A DNA stretch of 64,000 bases from an uncultured Oscillibacter sp. (GTDB lineage Bacteria; Bacillota; Clostridia; Oscillospirales; Oscillospiraceae): contig NZ_UQXD01000002.1 of NCBI RefSeq assembly GCF_900544955.1, positions 38,879 to 102,878 of the forward strand, in the 5' to 3' direction. Below, piece by piece: positions 24,902 to 33,743 of the stretch. The position numbers and the translations under genes are program-made. The notes below the pieces were generated by a model. It had not been told where the DNA came from. It was given only the letters and a program-made list of their open reading frames with translations, and ran no database searches. Every line of letters begins with the position of its first letter. Position 1 is the first letter of the stretch.

Positions 24902-26575
24902 TCAAACCGCCCCGTGGCGCTTCTCCTCCCGGATGGACTCCACCATCCGCTGGAAGTACAGCCGGGCGTCCGCCTGGAAGGCCTCCGCCGTGTCGGCGGC
25001 GTTGGCCAGCTCGCCGTCGCATTTGCCGCGGTAGTACTCGTCCGGCTTCTGGGCGGAGATCCGCAGCCGGGCGTACTGCTCGGTGATGCCGTCCCGGGCC
25101 ATGATCCGCCGGACCCGCAGCTCCATGGGCGCCGTCACGGCGACGGTGCGGTCGCACAGCCGGTCCAGCCCGCTCTCCAGCAGGTTGATGGCGTCGATGG
25201 CGTAAAGGCCGTCCTCCAGCCCCTCCACCCGCCGCTCCAGCTCCGGCACCAGGAAACGGTACACAATGGCGTTGAGCTGCTCCAGCCGGTCCTTTTTGGC
25301 AAAGACCTCCTGGCCCAGCTTCTGCCGGTCCAGCTCCCCGCTGGCCCGGAACACACCAGGGAACTTCTCGTTGATGGCGTTGCGCAGTTCCTCGCTCTGG
25401 GCCAGCATCTCGTGATAAGCGGCATCGCAGTCGATGACGGTGCCGCCCAGCTCCCGGATGGCGTTGAGGGCGCTGGTCTTCCCCGCGCCGGTGCCGCCGG
25501 TGATGCCCAGCACCACCCGCTGGCTGTCCGCCTCCACCACCCGGAAGCCGGCGGCCTTTTTCAGCCGGTTGCCGATGGCCAGGCCCAGGCCCCGGTTGTC
25601 GGGGCACTGGGTGTAAATCTCCGTCACACCGCTGCCGTCAAAGGTCCTAAGGGCGTCGAACACCCGCTGGGCCTGCACCAGCTTGTCGCCGCTGGGGCCC
25701 AGGGTGTGGACCTCCCGCCCCTGGAACAAGTGGGCGTACTCCTCGAAGCAGATGACGCCGGAGGTGGGGCCCGCCCGCCGCTGAATCTCCCGGGCGGAGG
25801 CCGCCGGCGCGCCGGTGACCACTGTGACGGGGGCCTGGGGGGCGTAGTGGCGGTACTTCATGCCGGGGGCCTTGGGGGTCTCCCCCTCCGAGAGGGCGCC
25901 GGTCACCGCCTTGTCCACGGCCACGTGGCCGATCAGCCGCTCCAAATCCTCCAGCGGCAGCCCGCCGGGCCGCAGCAGCCGGGGGGGCTCGCAGGTCAAA
26001 TCCAGGATGGTGGACTCCACCCCCACGGTGCAGGGGCCGCCGTCCACCACGCCCTCGATCTTGCCGTCCATGTCCTCCAGCACGTCCTGGGCCGTGGTGC
26101 AGCTGGGTCGGCCGGAGGTGTTGGCGCTGGGGGCGGCAATGGGGATGCCCGCCTCCCGGATGATGGCCAGCGTGACGGGGTGGTTGGGACAGCGCATGGC
26201 CACGGTGTCCAGCCCCGCCGTGGTCTCGTCGGGGACGATGGGCCTGCGCTTGAGGATCATCGTCAGGGGGCCGGGCCAGAACTTCCGGGCCAGCACGTAG
26301 GCGATGGGCGGGATGTCCGCGCAGTACCGGGGCAGCCACTGGGGCCCGGTGACGTGGAGGATCAGGGGGTTATCCTGGGGGCGGCCCTTGGCCTCAAAAA
26401 TCCGCCGCACGGCGGCGCCGTCCAGGCCGTTGGCCCCCAGGCCGTAGACCGTCTCCGTGGGAATGCCCACCAAGCCCCCCTCCCGCAGAATCTTGGCGGC
26501 GGCGGAGATCTTGTCCTCAATCTCCTTTTGCTGCCCCTTGGTGTCCCGCAAGTCGTAATAGATCGTCTGCATCAT
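24902..26575 (-). CDS. fused Sua5/TsaC threonylcarbamoyl-AMP synthase and dephospho-CoA kinase
   Basis: 557 residues in one frame. Residues about 10-345 are a Sua5-type L-threonylcarbamoyladenylate synthase for tRNA t6A synthesis (ILREGGLVGIPTETVYGLGA, KGRPQDNPLILHV, PIAAPSANTSGRPS; Sua5 C-terminal domain to about 345). Residues about 353-550 are a dephospho-CoA kinase (CoaE), the last CoA step: Walker A VLGITGGTGAGKTSAL at 355-370 and a DCDAAYHEML lid region. No stop or ribosome site separates the parts. tsaE and tsaB are also in this window. It sits between prfA and the M18 gene. Confidence 0.92.
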   Translation of the reverse strand: MMQTIYYDLRDTKGQQKEIEDKISAAAKILREGGLVGIPTETVYGLGANGLDGAAVRRIFEAKGRPQDNPLILHVTGPQWLPRYCADIPPIAYVLARKFWPGPLTMILKRRPIVPDETTAGLDTVAMRCPNHPVTLAIIREAGIPIAAPSANTSGRPSCTTAQDVLEDMDGKIEGVVDGGPCTVGVESTILDLTCEPPRLLRPGGLPLEDLERLIGHVAVDKAVTGALSEGETPKAPGMKYRHYAPQAPVTVVTGAPAASAREIQRRAGPTSGVICFEEYAHLFQGREVHTLGPSGDKLVQAQRVFDALRTFDGSGVTEIYTQCPDNRGLGLAIGNRLKKAAGFRVVEADSQRVVLGITGGTGAGKTSALNAIRELGGTVIDCDAAYHEMLAQSEELRNAINEKFPGVFRASGELDRQKLGQEVFAKKDRLEQLNAIVYRFLVPELERRVEGLEDGLYAIDAINLLESGLDRLCDRTVAVTAPMELRVRRIMARDGITEQYARLRISAQKPDEYYRGKCDGELANAADTAEAFQADARLYFQRMVESIREEKRHGAV

Positions 26576-26587
26576 AAGTTCTCGCCT

Positions 26588-26868
26588 CTATCTCTCTTCA
26601 CCGGGCGCTCTGCCCGCCCGTTTTTTCCAATCGTCCTTCCATCGTCCCGTACCGTAAATCGCCCAGCACAGCGCCAGCGCAAACAGCGGCAGCAACAGCA
26701 CGGCGAATAGGCCGGCATCCGCCGCATAGGGGTTCTCCGCCGCGCCGAACTGCGCCACGCACTGCGTCCCCTGCCGCCACAGCCACACCAGAACGGCCTC
26801 GCACCCGCCGATCAGCAGGGTGGGCCCCAGGCCAGCAGGCACAGCGCGGCGCGGACCCGGCGCCTCAC
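26588..26868 (-). pseudogene. small two-TM membrane protein, apparent 1-nt frameshift
   Basis: A GTG at 26866-26868 overlaps the prfA stop (GTGA) and has GGAGG 7 nt upstream. It encodes MRRRVRAALCLLAWGPPC and then a stop. The adjoining frame continues TLLIGGCEAVLVWLWRQGTQ, with a second membrane segment (LFAVLLLPLFALALCWAIYG) and the tail KKRAGRAPGEER. One extra G in the TGGGGCCC run at about 26822 would join them into a 93-residue protein. The alternative is a shorter protein from a GTG at 26842 without a ribosome site. Confidence 0.5.
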
Positions 26869-27935
26869 TCCGGGGCCTCCGCCCCGTTTTGCAGCCGTTC
26901 CGCCTGGCTGGCCGTCACCAGGGCATCGATCAGCTCGTCCAGGGCGCCGTCCATCACGGCGTCGAGTTTGTAGAGCGTCAAGCCGATGCGGTGGTCCGTG
27001 ACCCGCCCCTGGGGGAAGTTGTAGGTGCGAATGCGCTCCGAGCGGTCCCCGCTGCCCACTTGGCTCCGCCGCTGGGCGGCGGTGGCGGCGGCCTGCTTCT
27101 CCCGCTCCAGCTCGTAGAGCCGGGAGCGCAGCACCTTCATGGCCTTGTCCTTGTTCTTATACTGGCTCCGCTCGTCCTGGCACTCCACCACCAGCCCCGT
27201 GGGCAAATGGGTGATGCGGATGGCGGACTCCGTCTTGTTCACGTGCTGCCCGCCGGCGCCGGAGGCCCGGTAGGTGTCGATCTGGAGGTCCTTCGGGTCC
27301 ACAGCGCACTCCACCTCCTCCGCCTCCGGCAGCACCGCCACCGTGGCGGCGCTGGTGTGGATGCGGCCGCCGGACTCCGTCTCCGGCACCCGCTGGACCC
27401 GGTGGACGCCGCTCTCGTATTTCAGCCGGGAGAAGGCGCCCTCCCCCTCGATGAGGAGGCTGCACTCCTTCACGCCGCCCAGCTCCGTCCCGTTCAGGGA
27501 CACGATGTCCGCCTTCCAGCCCCGGTCCTGGGCGTACATGGTGTACATCCGCAGCAAGGACGCGGCAAACAGCGCCCCCTCCTCGCCGCCGACGCCGCTG
27601 CGCAGCTCCATGATGACGCTGCGGTGGTCGTCGGGGTCTCTGGGCAGCAGCAGGCGGCGCAGCTCCTGCTCCAGCCGCTCCTGCTCCTCCCGGGCCCGGG
27701 TCCACTCCTCCTGGGCCAGCTCCCGGAAGTCCGGATCCCGGAGCAGCGCCTCCGCCTCCGTCCGGGCCCGCTCCGCCTGTTCCCAGGCCCGCCAGGCCTC
27801 CGCCACGGGGGTCAGGTCTTTCAGCTCCCGGTTGATGCGCCGCAGACGCTCCGCGTCGCCGTACACCGCCGGGTCCGCCAATTGGGCCTCCAGGTCCTCA
27901 TACCGCAGCGCCAGCGCCTTCAGTTTTTCCAGCAT
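26865..27935 (-). CDS. prfA: peptide chain release factor 1
   Basis: 356 residues. RF1 recognises UAA/UAG and triggers peptide release. The GGQ motif is in YRASGAGGQHVNKTESAIRI, and the decoding P-x-T tripeptide is PET in QRVPETESGGRIHTSA. The start is the ATG at 27935 with GGAGGGAGCCC upstream; a codon six residues further up lacks spacing. It follows the flavodoxin gene by 42 nt and overlaps the small membrane gene by 4 nt. Confidence 0.97.
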   Translation of the reverse strand: MLEKLKALALRYEDLEAQLADPAVYGDAERLRRINRELKDLTPVAEAWRAWEQAERARTEAEALLRDPDFRELAQEEWTRAREEQERLEQELRRLLLPRDPDDHRSVIMELRSGVGGEEGALFAASLLRMYTMYAQDRGWKADIVSLNGTELGGVKECSLLIEGEGAFSRLKYESGVHRVQRVPETESGGRIHTSAATVAVLPEAEEVECAVDPKDLQIDTYRASGAGGQHVNKTESAIRITHLPTGLVVECQDERSQYKNKDKAMKVLRSRLYELEREKQAAATAAQRRSQVGSGDRSERIRTYNFPQGRVTDHRIGLTLYKLDAVMDGALDELIDALVTASQAERLQNGAEAPE

Positions 27936-27977
27936 GGGCTCCCTCCTCTCCAAAATCTGCCGAAAAGGGGGCGGCGC

Positions 27978-28469
27978 CTACTGCTGGTCCAAAAAATCCC
28001 GCACCTGGCGGAGGAACTCCTCCCGCCAGAAGGCGTAGCCCACAGAGTCCACCCGCAGCGACACGGCGGCCGCGTGGCCGCAGGGGGCGTAAAGGTCCAT
28101 CTGCTCGTAGACCTCCTCGCTCTTCTCCTCGCTGCCCCGGGTGACCACGTAGGCGGCGTTTTTCAGCTTTCCGCCGTGCTTTTTCAAAAAGGCCCTGGTC
28201 ACGCTGCTGCACCGCCCGGCCCACACCGGGGTGGCCACGATCACCAGGCGGTACTCCCCCAGGGGCCGCGCCGTCTCAAAGGGCAGCAGGGGCGCCGTGG
28301 TGCGGCGCATGGCGTCCAGCCCGCAGCGGAGCCAGCCCTTCCACCCGCTCCGGTCCACCTCGTCCCGCAGCTCCACCAGCTCGGCGCCCAAATCCGCCGC
28401 GATCTCCTCCGCGGCCTTTTTGGTATTGCCCGTTCTGGAATAATACATACATAAGACGTCTTTCATCAT
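27978..28469 (-). CDS. flavodoxin-like protein
   Basis: 163 residues with the FMN phosphate loop MYYSRTGNTKKAAEEIAADL at the N-terminus, then LVIVATPVWAGRCSSVTRAF for the second FMN loop. It resembles single-domain flavodoxins and NAD(P)H oxidoreductases used as low-potential electron carriers. Partner unknown. GAGG precedes the paired ATGs. 8 nt separate it from the YdcF gene upstream. Confidence 0.88.
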   Translation of the reverse strand: MMKDVLCMYYSRTGNTKKAAEEIAADLGAELVELRDEVDRSGWKGWLRCGLDAMRRTTAPLLPFETARPLGEYRLVIVATPVWAGRCSSVTRAFLKKHGGKLKNAAYVVTRGSEEKSEEVYEQMDLYAPCGHAAAVSLRVDSVGYAFWREEFLRQVRDFLDQQ

Positions 28470-28477
28470 GCGTTACC

Positions 28478-29263
28478 TCAATCAAACACCAGGGTCTTCC
28501 CCAGGGCGAAGAATTCTCTCACATAGTAGTTGACGGACAGCAGCCGCCAGGGGACCTGGGCGGGGAGGTCGAAGACGGAGAGCCCCGCCCGCTCCGCGAT
28601 GAGGTGGGCCCGGAAGCAGTGGAAGTCGCTGGTGACCACGGCGATCACCGCCGTGTCCGTGTCCACCCCCGCCTCCTGCAGCAGGGCCTTGGAGTAGGCG
28701 AAGTTCTCCGCCGTGGAGGTGGAGCGGTCCTCCAGCAGCAGCCTGCCGCCGTCGATGCCCTGGGCCGTCAGCCCCCGGCGCATGGCCTCCGCCTCCGAGA
28801 TGTCCTCCCCCGGCCCCTGGCCGCCGGACAGCACCGCCGGCACCTCCGGGTGCCGCGCCAGATAGGCCGCCGCCGCGTCGATGCGGGTCTGAAGAATCAG
28901 GGAGGGCGTCTGGCCGTTGACCCCCGCCCCCAGGACGATCACCGCGTCCGCCGGGAGGGCGGCGTTGTCCCGCTCCCCGTGGGAGAGCAGCATCCCCTCC
29001 ACGAGCAAAAACAGCAGCAGTCCCGCCGCCAGCACGCCGCCAAACAGCCGCCGGACCAGTTTTCCCGTCCGGCTGCGGGCCGCCCAGCGGCCCAACCCCA
29101 CCGCCGCGGCGCACACGCCCGCCAGCGCTAGGGACAGCCAGCCGGAAAACCGGGCCCCGGGGAACACCCACAGGCACAGCCCCGCCGACACCAGAAACAG
29201 CGCCGCCAGGGCCCACAGGCCCTGTTCTCCCCTATTCAGAAATATCCGCCGCCGGGCCGTCAT
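28478..29263 (-). CDS. YdcF/DUF218 family membrane protein
   Basis: 261 residues. Three N-terminal membrane segments (about 15-100) are followed by a DUF218 domain: ADAVIVLGAGVNGQTPSLIL, VLSGGQGPGEDISEAEAMRR, and LEDRSTSTAENFAYSKALLQ, with VVTSDFHCFRAHLIAERAG. SanA/ElyC/YdcF proteins of this type are linked to envelope metabolism. The ATG at 29263 overlaps the ABC-F stop (ATGA), indicating translational coupling. Location next to murF and ddl fits an envelope role (inference). Confidence 0.9.
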   Translation of the reverse strand: MTARRRIFLNRGEQGLWALAALFLVSAGLCLWVFPGARFSGWLSLALAGVCAAAVGLGRWAARSRTGKLVRRLFGGVLAAGLLLFLLVEGMLLSHGERDNAALPADAVIVLGAGVNGQTPSLILQTRIDAAAAYLARHPEVPAVLSGGQGPGEDISEAEAMRRGLTAQGIDGGRLLLEDRSTSTAENFAYSKALLQEAGVDTDTAVIAVVTSDFHCFRAHLIAERAGLSVFDLPAQVPWRLLSVNYYVREFFALGKTLVFD

Positions 29264-31161
29264 TCCCCGGCCTCCTCGCTGAGCTGCTCCCACTTTCCGT
29301 ACAGGGCGTCCAGCTCCTCCTGGGCAGCCTCCTTCTCCTGGACCAGGCCGCTCAGCTTCTCATAGTCGCAGGCGGCCGCCTCCATGTCCGCCTCCAGGGC
29401 GGCGATCCGCTCCTCCGCCCGGGCGATGTCCCGCTCGCAGATGGTCAGCTGCTTCCGGGCGGCCTGCTGGGCCTTGTTGCCCCGGGCGGGGCGCTCCGCC
29501 GCGGGCTTCTCCCTCGCGGGCTTCGGCACCTCGGCCCGCTCCGCCTCCTCCTGGGCCTTCATGGCCCGGTACTGGGCAAAGCCCATGGGGTAGTCGGTGA
29601 TGGTGCCCTCCGACAGCTCCCAGATGCGGGTGGCGAAGCGGTTGATGAAATACCGGTCGTGGGAGACGAAGAGCAGCGTCCCATCGTAGGCCTCCACCGC
29701 CTCCTCGATCCACTCCCGGGAGTCGATGTCCAGGTGGTTGGTGGGCTCGTCCAGAATCAGGAAGTTGATCTCGTCGTCCATCAGCATGCACAGCCGCAGG
29801 CGGCTCTGTTCGCCGCCGGAGAGGACGGACACCGGCTTGAGCACGTCCTCCCCCCGGAAGTCGTAGGCCGCCAGCCGGTTCCGGGCGCTCTGGGCGGACA
29901 GGCCCTTTTTGGCGGCCATCATGTTCTCCACCAGGTTCCAGTCCGGGTGGTCGAAGTGCATGATCTGGGGCAGGTAGGCCAGGCGCACCTGGGGTCCGGT
30001 GCGGATGCGGCCATCGTCGGGATACAGCTCCCCCACGATCATCTTGATGAGGGTGGACTTGCCGGTGCCGTTGTCCCCGATGAGGGCGATGCGCTCCCCG
30101 CCCTCGATCTTGAGGCTGATGCCGTCGAACAGCCGCTTGTCCCCGTAGGACTTGGCCAGGCCCCGCAGCCCCAGCACCTCGTCCCCGTGGAACTCAGTGG
30201 TGGCGAAGCGGGCGTCCATCTTCCGGGCCTTGGTGGGCTTTTCCGTGGTCCGCATCCGCTGAATCCGCCGCTCCATGGAGATGGCCCGGCGGTAGGTCTT
30301 GTCCATGCCCTGGAAGGCCCACAGCCGCAGCTGCTCCGCCGCCTTCTCCAGCTGCTGGATTTTGGCCTGCTCCTTTTCAAACTGCTTCATCCGCTCCTGG
30401 AAACGGCGCTCCTTCTCCACGGCGTAAAAGCTGTAATTCCCGCTGTAGAACTCCGCCTTCCCGTCCTGAATCTCAATGACCCGGGTAACGGCGCGGTCCA
30501 GGAAATAGCGGTCGTGGGAGATGGTGACCACCGTCCCCTGGAAGCGCCGGATATACTCCTCCAGCCACTCCGTGGCGTGGAGGTCCAGGTGGTTGGTGGG
30601 CTCGTCCAGCAGCAGGATGTCCGTGTCCTCCAGGATGAGGCGGCCCAGGTTCACCCGGGTCTTCTCCCCGCCGGAGAGGCTGTCGAAGAGCTGGCGGCGC
30701 ATCTCGGCGGAGATGGACAGGCCCTGGGCGATCTTGTTTACCGCCACGTCCGTGTCGTACCCGCCGAAGACCTCAAACTTCTCGCCCAGGGCGCCGTAGC
30801 GCCGCAGCAGCGCCGGGTCACTCTCCCCCGCCGCCATACGGCCCGCCAGGGCCTCCATCTCCTCCGCCAGGGCGTGGAGCCGGGCGAAGGCGGAGCGCAG
30901 CACGTCCTCCACGGTGTATCCCGCCGGATACACCGGAATCTGGGAGATCAGCCCCACCCGGCGCCCCTGGCCCAGGGAGACCTGGCCCTCGTCATAGTCC
31001 AGCTCCCCCGTCAATATTTTGAACAGGGTGGTCTTGCCGGCGCCGTTGCGGCCCAGCAGACCCACCCGCTCGCCCTGGTCAATCTGAAAGGTGAGGCCGT
31101 CCAGCACGTTGTGCCCCACCTCAAAGGATTTCACCAGGCCGTTTACCTGTATCTCAATCAT
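29260..31161 (-). CDS. ABC-F family ATPase
   Basis: 633 residues, two ABC domains without membrane segments. First: Walker A GLLGRNGAGKTTLFKI, signature LSGGEKTRVNLGRLILEDTD and LLDEPTNHLDLHATEWLEEY. Second: ALIGDNGTGKSTLIKMI, LSGGEQSRLRLCMLM, LILDEPTNHLDIDSREW. An Arg-rich linker (YRRAISMERRIQRMRTTEKP) and a C-terminal coiled coil (about 560-633) match Uup/YdiF-like proteins acting on the ribosome. Whether it confers antibiotic protection cannot be told. The start overlaps murF by 8 nt. Confidence 0.95.
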   Translation of the reverse strand: MIEIQVNGLVKSFEVGHNVLDGLTFQIDQGERVGLLGRNGAGKTTLFKILTGELDYDEGQVSLGQGRRVGLISQIPVYPAGYTVEDVLRSAFARLHALAEEMEALAGRMAAGESDPALLRRYGALGEKFEVFGGYDTDVAVNKIAQGLSISAEMRRQLFDSLSGGEKTRVNLGRLILEDTDILLLDEPTNHLDLHATEWLEEYIRRFQGTVVTISHDRYFLDRAVTRVIEIQDGKAEFYSGNYSFYAVEKERRFQERMKQFEKEQAKIQQLEKAAEQLRLWAFQGMDKTYRRAISMERRIQRMRTTEKPTKARKMDARFATTEFHGDEVLGLRGLAKSYGDKRLFDGISLKIEGGERIALIGDNGTGKSTLIKMIVGELYPDDGRIRTGPQVRLAYLPQIMHFDHPDWNLVENMMAAKKGLSAQSARNRLAAYDFRGEDVLKPVSVLSGGEQSRLRLCMLMDDEINFLILDEPTNHLDIDSREWIEEAVEAYDGTLLFVSHDRYFINRFATRIWELSEGTITDYPMGFAQYRAMKAQEEAERAEVPKPAREKPAAERPARGNKAQQAARKQLTICERDIARAEERIAALEADMEAAACDYEKLSGLVQEKEAAQEELDALYGKWEQLSEEAGE

Positions 31162-32527
31162 AACGCTTCCGCAGTTGGTCCACCAGCGCGCCGAAGTGCA
31201 TGGCGTGGGACGCCTTCACCAGCATGGCGGTACCGGGCAGCAGCTGTTCTCCCAGCTCTGCGGCGGCCTCCTCTTTCGTTGCAAAATGGAATACCTCGCC
31301 GCCGCTCTGGGCGGCGCCGTCGGCAATTTTCACGGCCTTGGCGCCGATGGCCACCACCAGGTCGATGCCCAGCATGGCCGCCAGGGCGCCCATGTTGTAG
31401 TGGGCCTGATCCGTCAGGTCGCCCAGCTCCCCCATGTCCCCCAGCACCGCCACCCGCCGCTCGCAGCCGGTTTTGGCCAGCACCTCCAGCGCCGCGGTGA
31501 CGGACTGGGGGTTGGCGTTGTAGCAGTCGTCCAGCAGCACCCGGCCCTCCGGCAGGCGGACCACCCGCATCCGGGACCCCGCCGGCTCATAGGCCGCCGC
31601 GCCCCGCACGATCTCGTCGTGGCTCAGCCCCAGCTCCTCTCCCACCGCCACGGCGATGGAGGCGGAATAGGCCATGTAGGCCCCGGGGGCGGGGACGGAC
31701 AGGGCGTAGGTGTCCCGCGGGGTGGCCACGGTGCAGGTGATGCCCTCCACGCCGTGGTCCGCGATCTCCACAATCCGGACCTGGCAGTGCTCCGACTGGC
31801 CGCAGCGGACGGTGCGGAAGGGCACCTTCACCGTGTCCAGCAGGGCGTCGTCCCCGTTGAGGATCGCCAGGCCCCCCTCCTTCAAATGCTGAAAGATCTC
31901 GCACTTGGCATGGAGGATGCCCTCCCGGCTGCCCAGGTGGGCGATGTGGGCGTCCCCGATGTTGGAGATCACCGCCACGTCCGGCCGCACCATCTCCCCC
32001 AGGTAGGCGATCTCCCCAGCGTGGTTCATGCCGGTCTCAATCACCGCCGCCTGGTGCTCCGGCGCCAGGCCCAGCAGCGTCAGGGGGGTACCGATGTCGT
32101 TGTTGAAGTTCTCCGGGGTCTTCAAAACCCGCAGCTTCGCCCCTAAGACGGCGGCGATCATCTCCTTCGTGGTGGTCTTGCCCACGCTGCCGGTGATCTG
32201 GACGAAGGGGATGGAGAATCGATTTCGGCAGGCGGCCGCCAGGTCCCGCAGGGCCAGCCGGGTGTCGTCCACCTTGATGTAAAATTTGTCCGCCCGCAGG
32301 TCCCGGGGCAGCCGGGCGCAGAGGCAGCCGGCTGCTCCGGCGTCCAGGGCGGCGTCGATGAAGTCGTGCCCGTCGAAAATCTCCCCCACCCAAGGCAAGA
32401 ACAGGCACCCCGGTGTCAGCTTCCGGCTGTCGGTGCAAACGGCGCCGACGGCGGGCACCCCCTCCCGGGGATTCCACCACACGCCGTTCACGGCGGCGGC
32501 AATCTCTTTGACTGTCATGGGCTGCAT
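31154..32527 (-). CDS. murF: UDP-MurNAc-tripeptide D-Ala-D-Ala ligase
   Basis: 457 residues. MurF adds D-Ala-D-Ala to UDP-MurNAc-tripeptide in the cytosol. Landmarks are SRKLTPGCLFLPWVGEIFDG (substrate domain), the ATP loop VQITGSVGKTTTKEMIAAVL, ENFNNDIGTPLTLLGL, and GRVLLDDCYNANPQSVTAAL near the C-terminal domain. It begins 1 nt after ddl, which supplies its D-Ala-D-Ala substrate. Confidence 0.97.
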   Translation of the reverse strand: MQPMTVKEIAAAVNGVWWNPREGVPAVGAVCTDSRKLTPGCLFLPWVGEIFDGHDFIDAALDAGAAGCLCARLPRDLRADKFYIKVDDTRLALRDLAAACRNRFSIPFVQITGSVGKTTTKEMIAAVLGAKLRVLKTPENFNNDIGTPLTLLGLAPEHQAAVIETGMNHAGEIAYLGEMVRPDVAVISNIGDAHIAHLGSREGILHAKCEIFQHLKEGGLAILNGDDALLDTVKVPFRTVRCGQSEHCQVRIVEIADHGVEGITCTVATPRDTYALSVPAPGAYMAYSASIAVAVGEELGLSHDEIVRGAAAYEPAGSRMRVVRLPEGRVLLDDCYNANPQSVTAALEVLAKTGCERRVAVLGDMGELGDLTDQAHYNMGALAAMLGIDLVVAIGAKAVKIADGAAQSGGEVFHFATKEEAAAELGEQLLPGTAMLVKASHAMHFGALVDQLRKRYD

Positions 32528-32528
32528 C

Positions 32529-33584
32529 TCACGCCCTCCTCTTCAGCGCATAGGATTGGCGCACGATCTCCTCGCACAGCTCCCCGTAGCTCATGCCCAC
32601 GGCGGCGGCCTCCTTGGGCACCAGGCTGGCGGCGGTCATCCCCGGCAGGGAGTTCACCTCCAGGCACCAAAAGCGCCCCTGGCCGTCCATCAGGAAGTCG
32701 GTGCGGGAGTATACCTCCAGCCCCAGCGTCCGGTGGAGCTTCAGCGCCAGCTCCCCCATGGCCGCCTGCTGCTCCGCCGTGATGGGGGCGGGGCACAGCT
32801 CCCGGGCGCCCCCGGCCTGGTACTTGGCGGCATAGTCGAACTCCCGCTCCGCCGGCACAATCTCCACCGCCGGCAGCGCCCGCTCGCCCAGGACGCCCAC
32901 CGTCAGCTCCCGGCCGTAAATCCGCTCCTCCCAGAGCACCTTGCCCCCGAAGGCGCGCACCTGCTCCAGCGCCTGCGCCAGCGCCTCCCGGTCCTCCGGC
33001 AGGAAAACGCCCAGGGAGGAGCCGCCGCCGCTGGTCTTGATGACGCAGGGCATGGGCAGCTCCGCCGCCAGGCGCGGAATCTCGCCGGGGCCGTATTCCA
33101 GCAGCCGCCACCGGGGGGTGGGAATGCCGGCGGCGTCCATCATCCGCTTGGTCATCACCTTATCCATGGCCAGGCCGGAGCCCAGATACCCGCTGCCGGT
33201 GTACCGGATGCCCAGAAGATCAAAGGCGGCCTGAACCCGGCCGTCCTCGCCGTCCTGGCCGTGGAGGCCCAGGAACACCAGGTCCGCAAGGCCGCACAGC
33301 TCCAGCACGCGGGGGCCGAACAGCCCCGCGCCGCCGCCTCTGCGCCGGGCCCGCACTGCATCCAGATCCGGGGCCTGGGCCTCGATTTTGGCGTCGGGGC
33401 ACAGGCCGTCCGCCGCGTCAAACAGGGACTCCAAATCCTCCGGCTCCTCCTCCGGCCCCAAAAACAGGTCCACCAGGATGGCCCGGTGGCCCCGCTCCCG
33501 CAGGGCCCGGCACACGGTGGCCCCCGTCACCAGGGAGACCGCCCGCTCCGTGGAGAGGCCCCCCGCCAATACAACGATCTTCAT
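32529..33584 (-). CDS. ddl: D-alanine-D-alanine ligase
   Basis: 351 residues, an ATP-grasp enzyme joining two D-alanines. Motifs seen are VLAGGLSTERAVSLVTGATV at the N-terminus, LHGQDGEDGRVQAAFDLLGI, MPCVIKTSGGGSSLGVFLPE for the ATP-grasp, and FWCLEVNSLPGMTAASLVPK for metal binding. It is the first gene of the nine-gene operon and has a good promoter about 46 nt upstream. The residue spacing fits D-Ala-D-Ala rather than a clear D-Lac variant, but this was not tested. Confidence 0.96.
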   Translation of the reverse strand: MKIVVLAGGLSTERAVSLVTGATVCRALRERGHRAILVDLFLGPEEEPEDLESLFDAADGLCPDAKIEAQAPDLDAVRARRRGGGAGLFGPRVLELCGLADLVFLGLHGQDGEDGRVQAAFDLLGIRYTGSGYLGSGLAMDKVMTKRMMDAAGIPTPRWRLLEYGPGEIPRLAAELPMPCVIKTSGGGSSLGVFLPEDREALAQALEQVRAFGGKVLWEERIYGRELTVGVLGERALPAVEIVPAEREFDYAAKYQAGGARELCPAPITAEQQAAMGELALKLHRTLGLEVYSRTDFLMDGQGRFWCLEVNSLPGMTAASLVPKEAAAVGMSYGELCEEIVRQSYALKRRA

Positions 33585-33629
33585 AGCTCACGATTCCTTC
33601 CGCAGCATGTTGCTATCCATACCGATCCT

Positions 33630-33657
33630 ATTATAATCCGTATCAGTTTAGCACAAA
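33630..33657 (-). promoter_or_regulatory. promoter of the ddl operon
   Basis: Minus strand TTTGTG (33657-33652), 16 nt, consensus TATAAT (33635-33630), about 46 nt before the ddl ATG. Confidence 0.6.
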
Positions 33658-33687
33658 CCGCCTGGGAATACAACCGCAAAAGCAAGG

Positions 33688-33731
33688 GCCAGCCCTCCGA
33701 AAAAGCGCAGATGCTTTTTCAGAGGGCTGGC
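33688..33731 (-). terminator. intrinsic terminator after the SLH/Ig-like gene
   Basis: GCCAGCCCTC...GAGGGCTGGC with an inner GAAAAAGC/GCTTTTTC stem; T-rich sequence follows on the minus strand. Confidence 0.7.
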
Positions 33732-33743
33732 GAAATCCACCAA

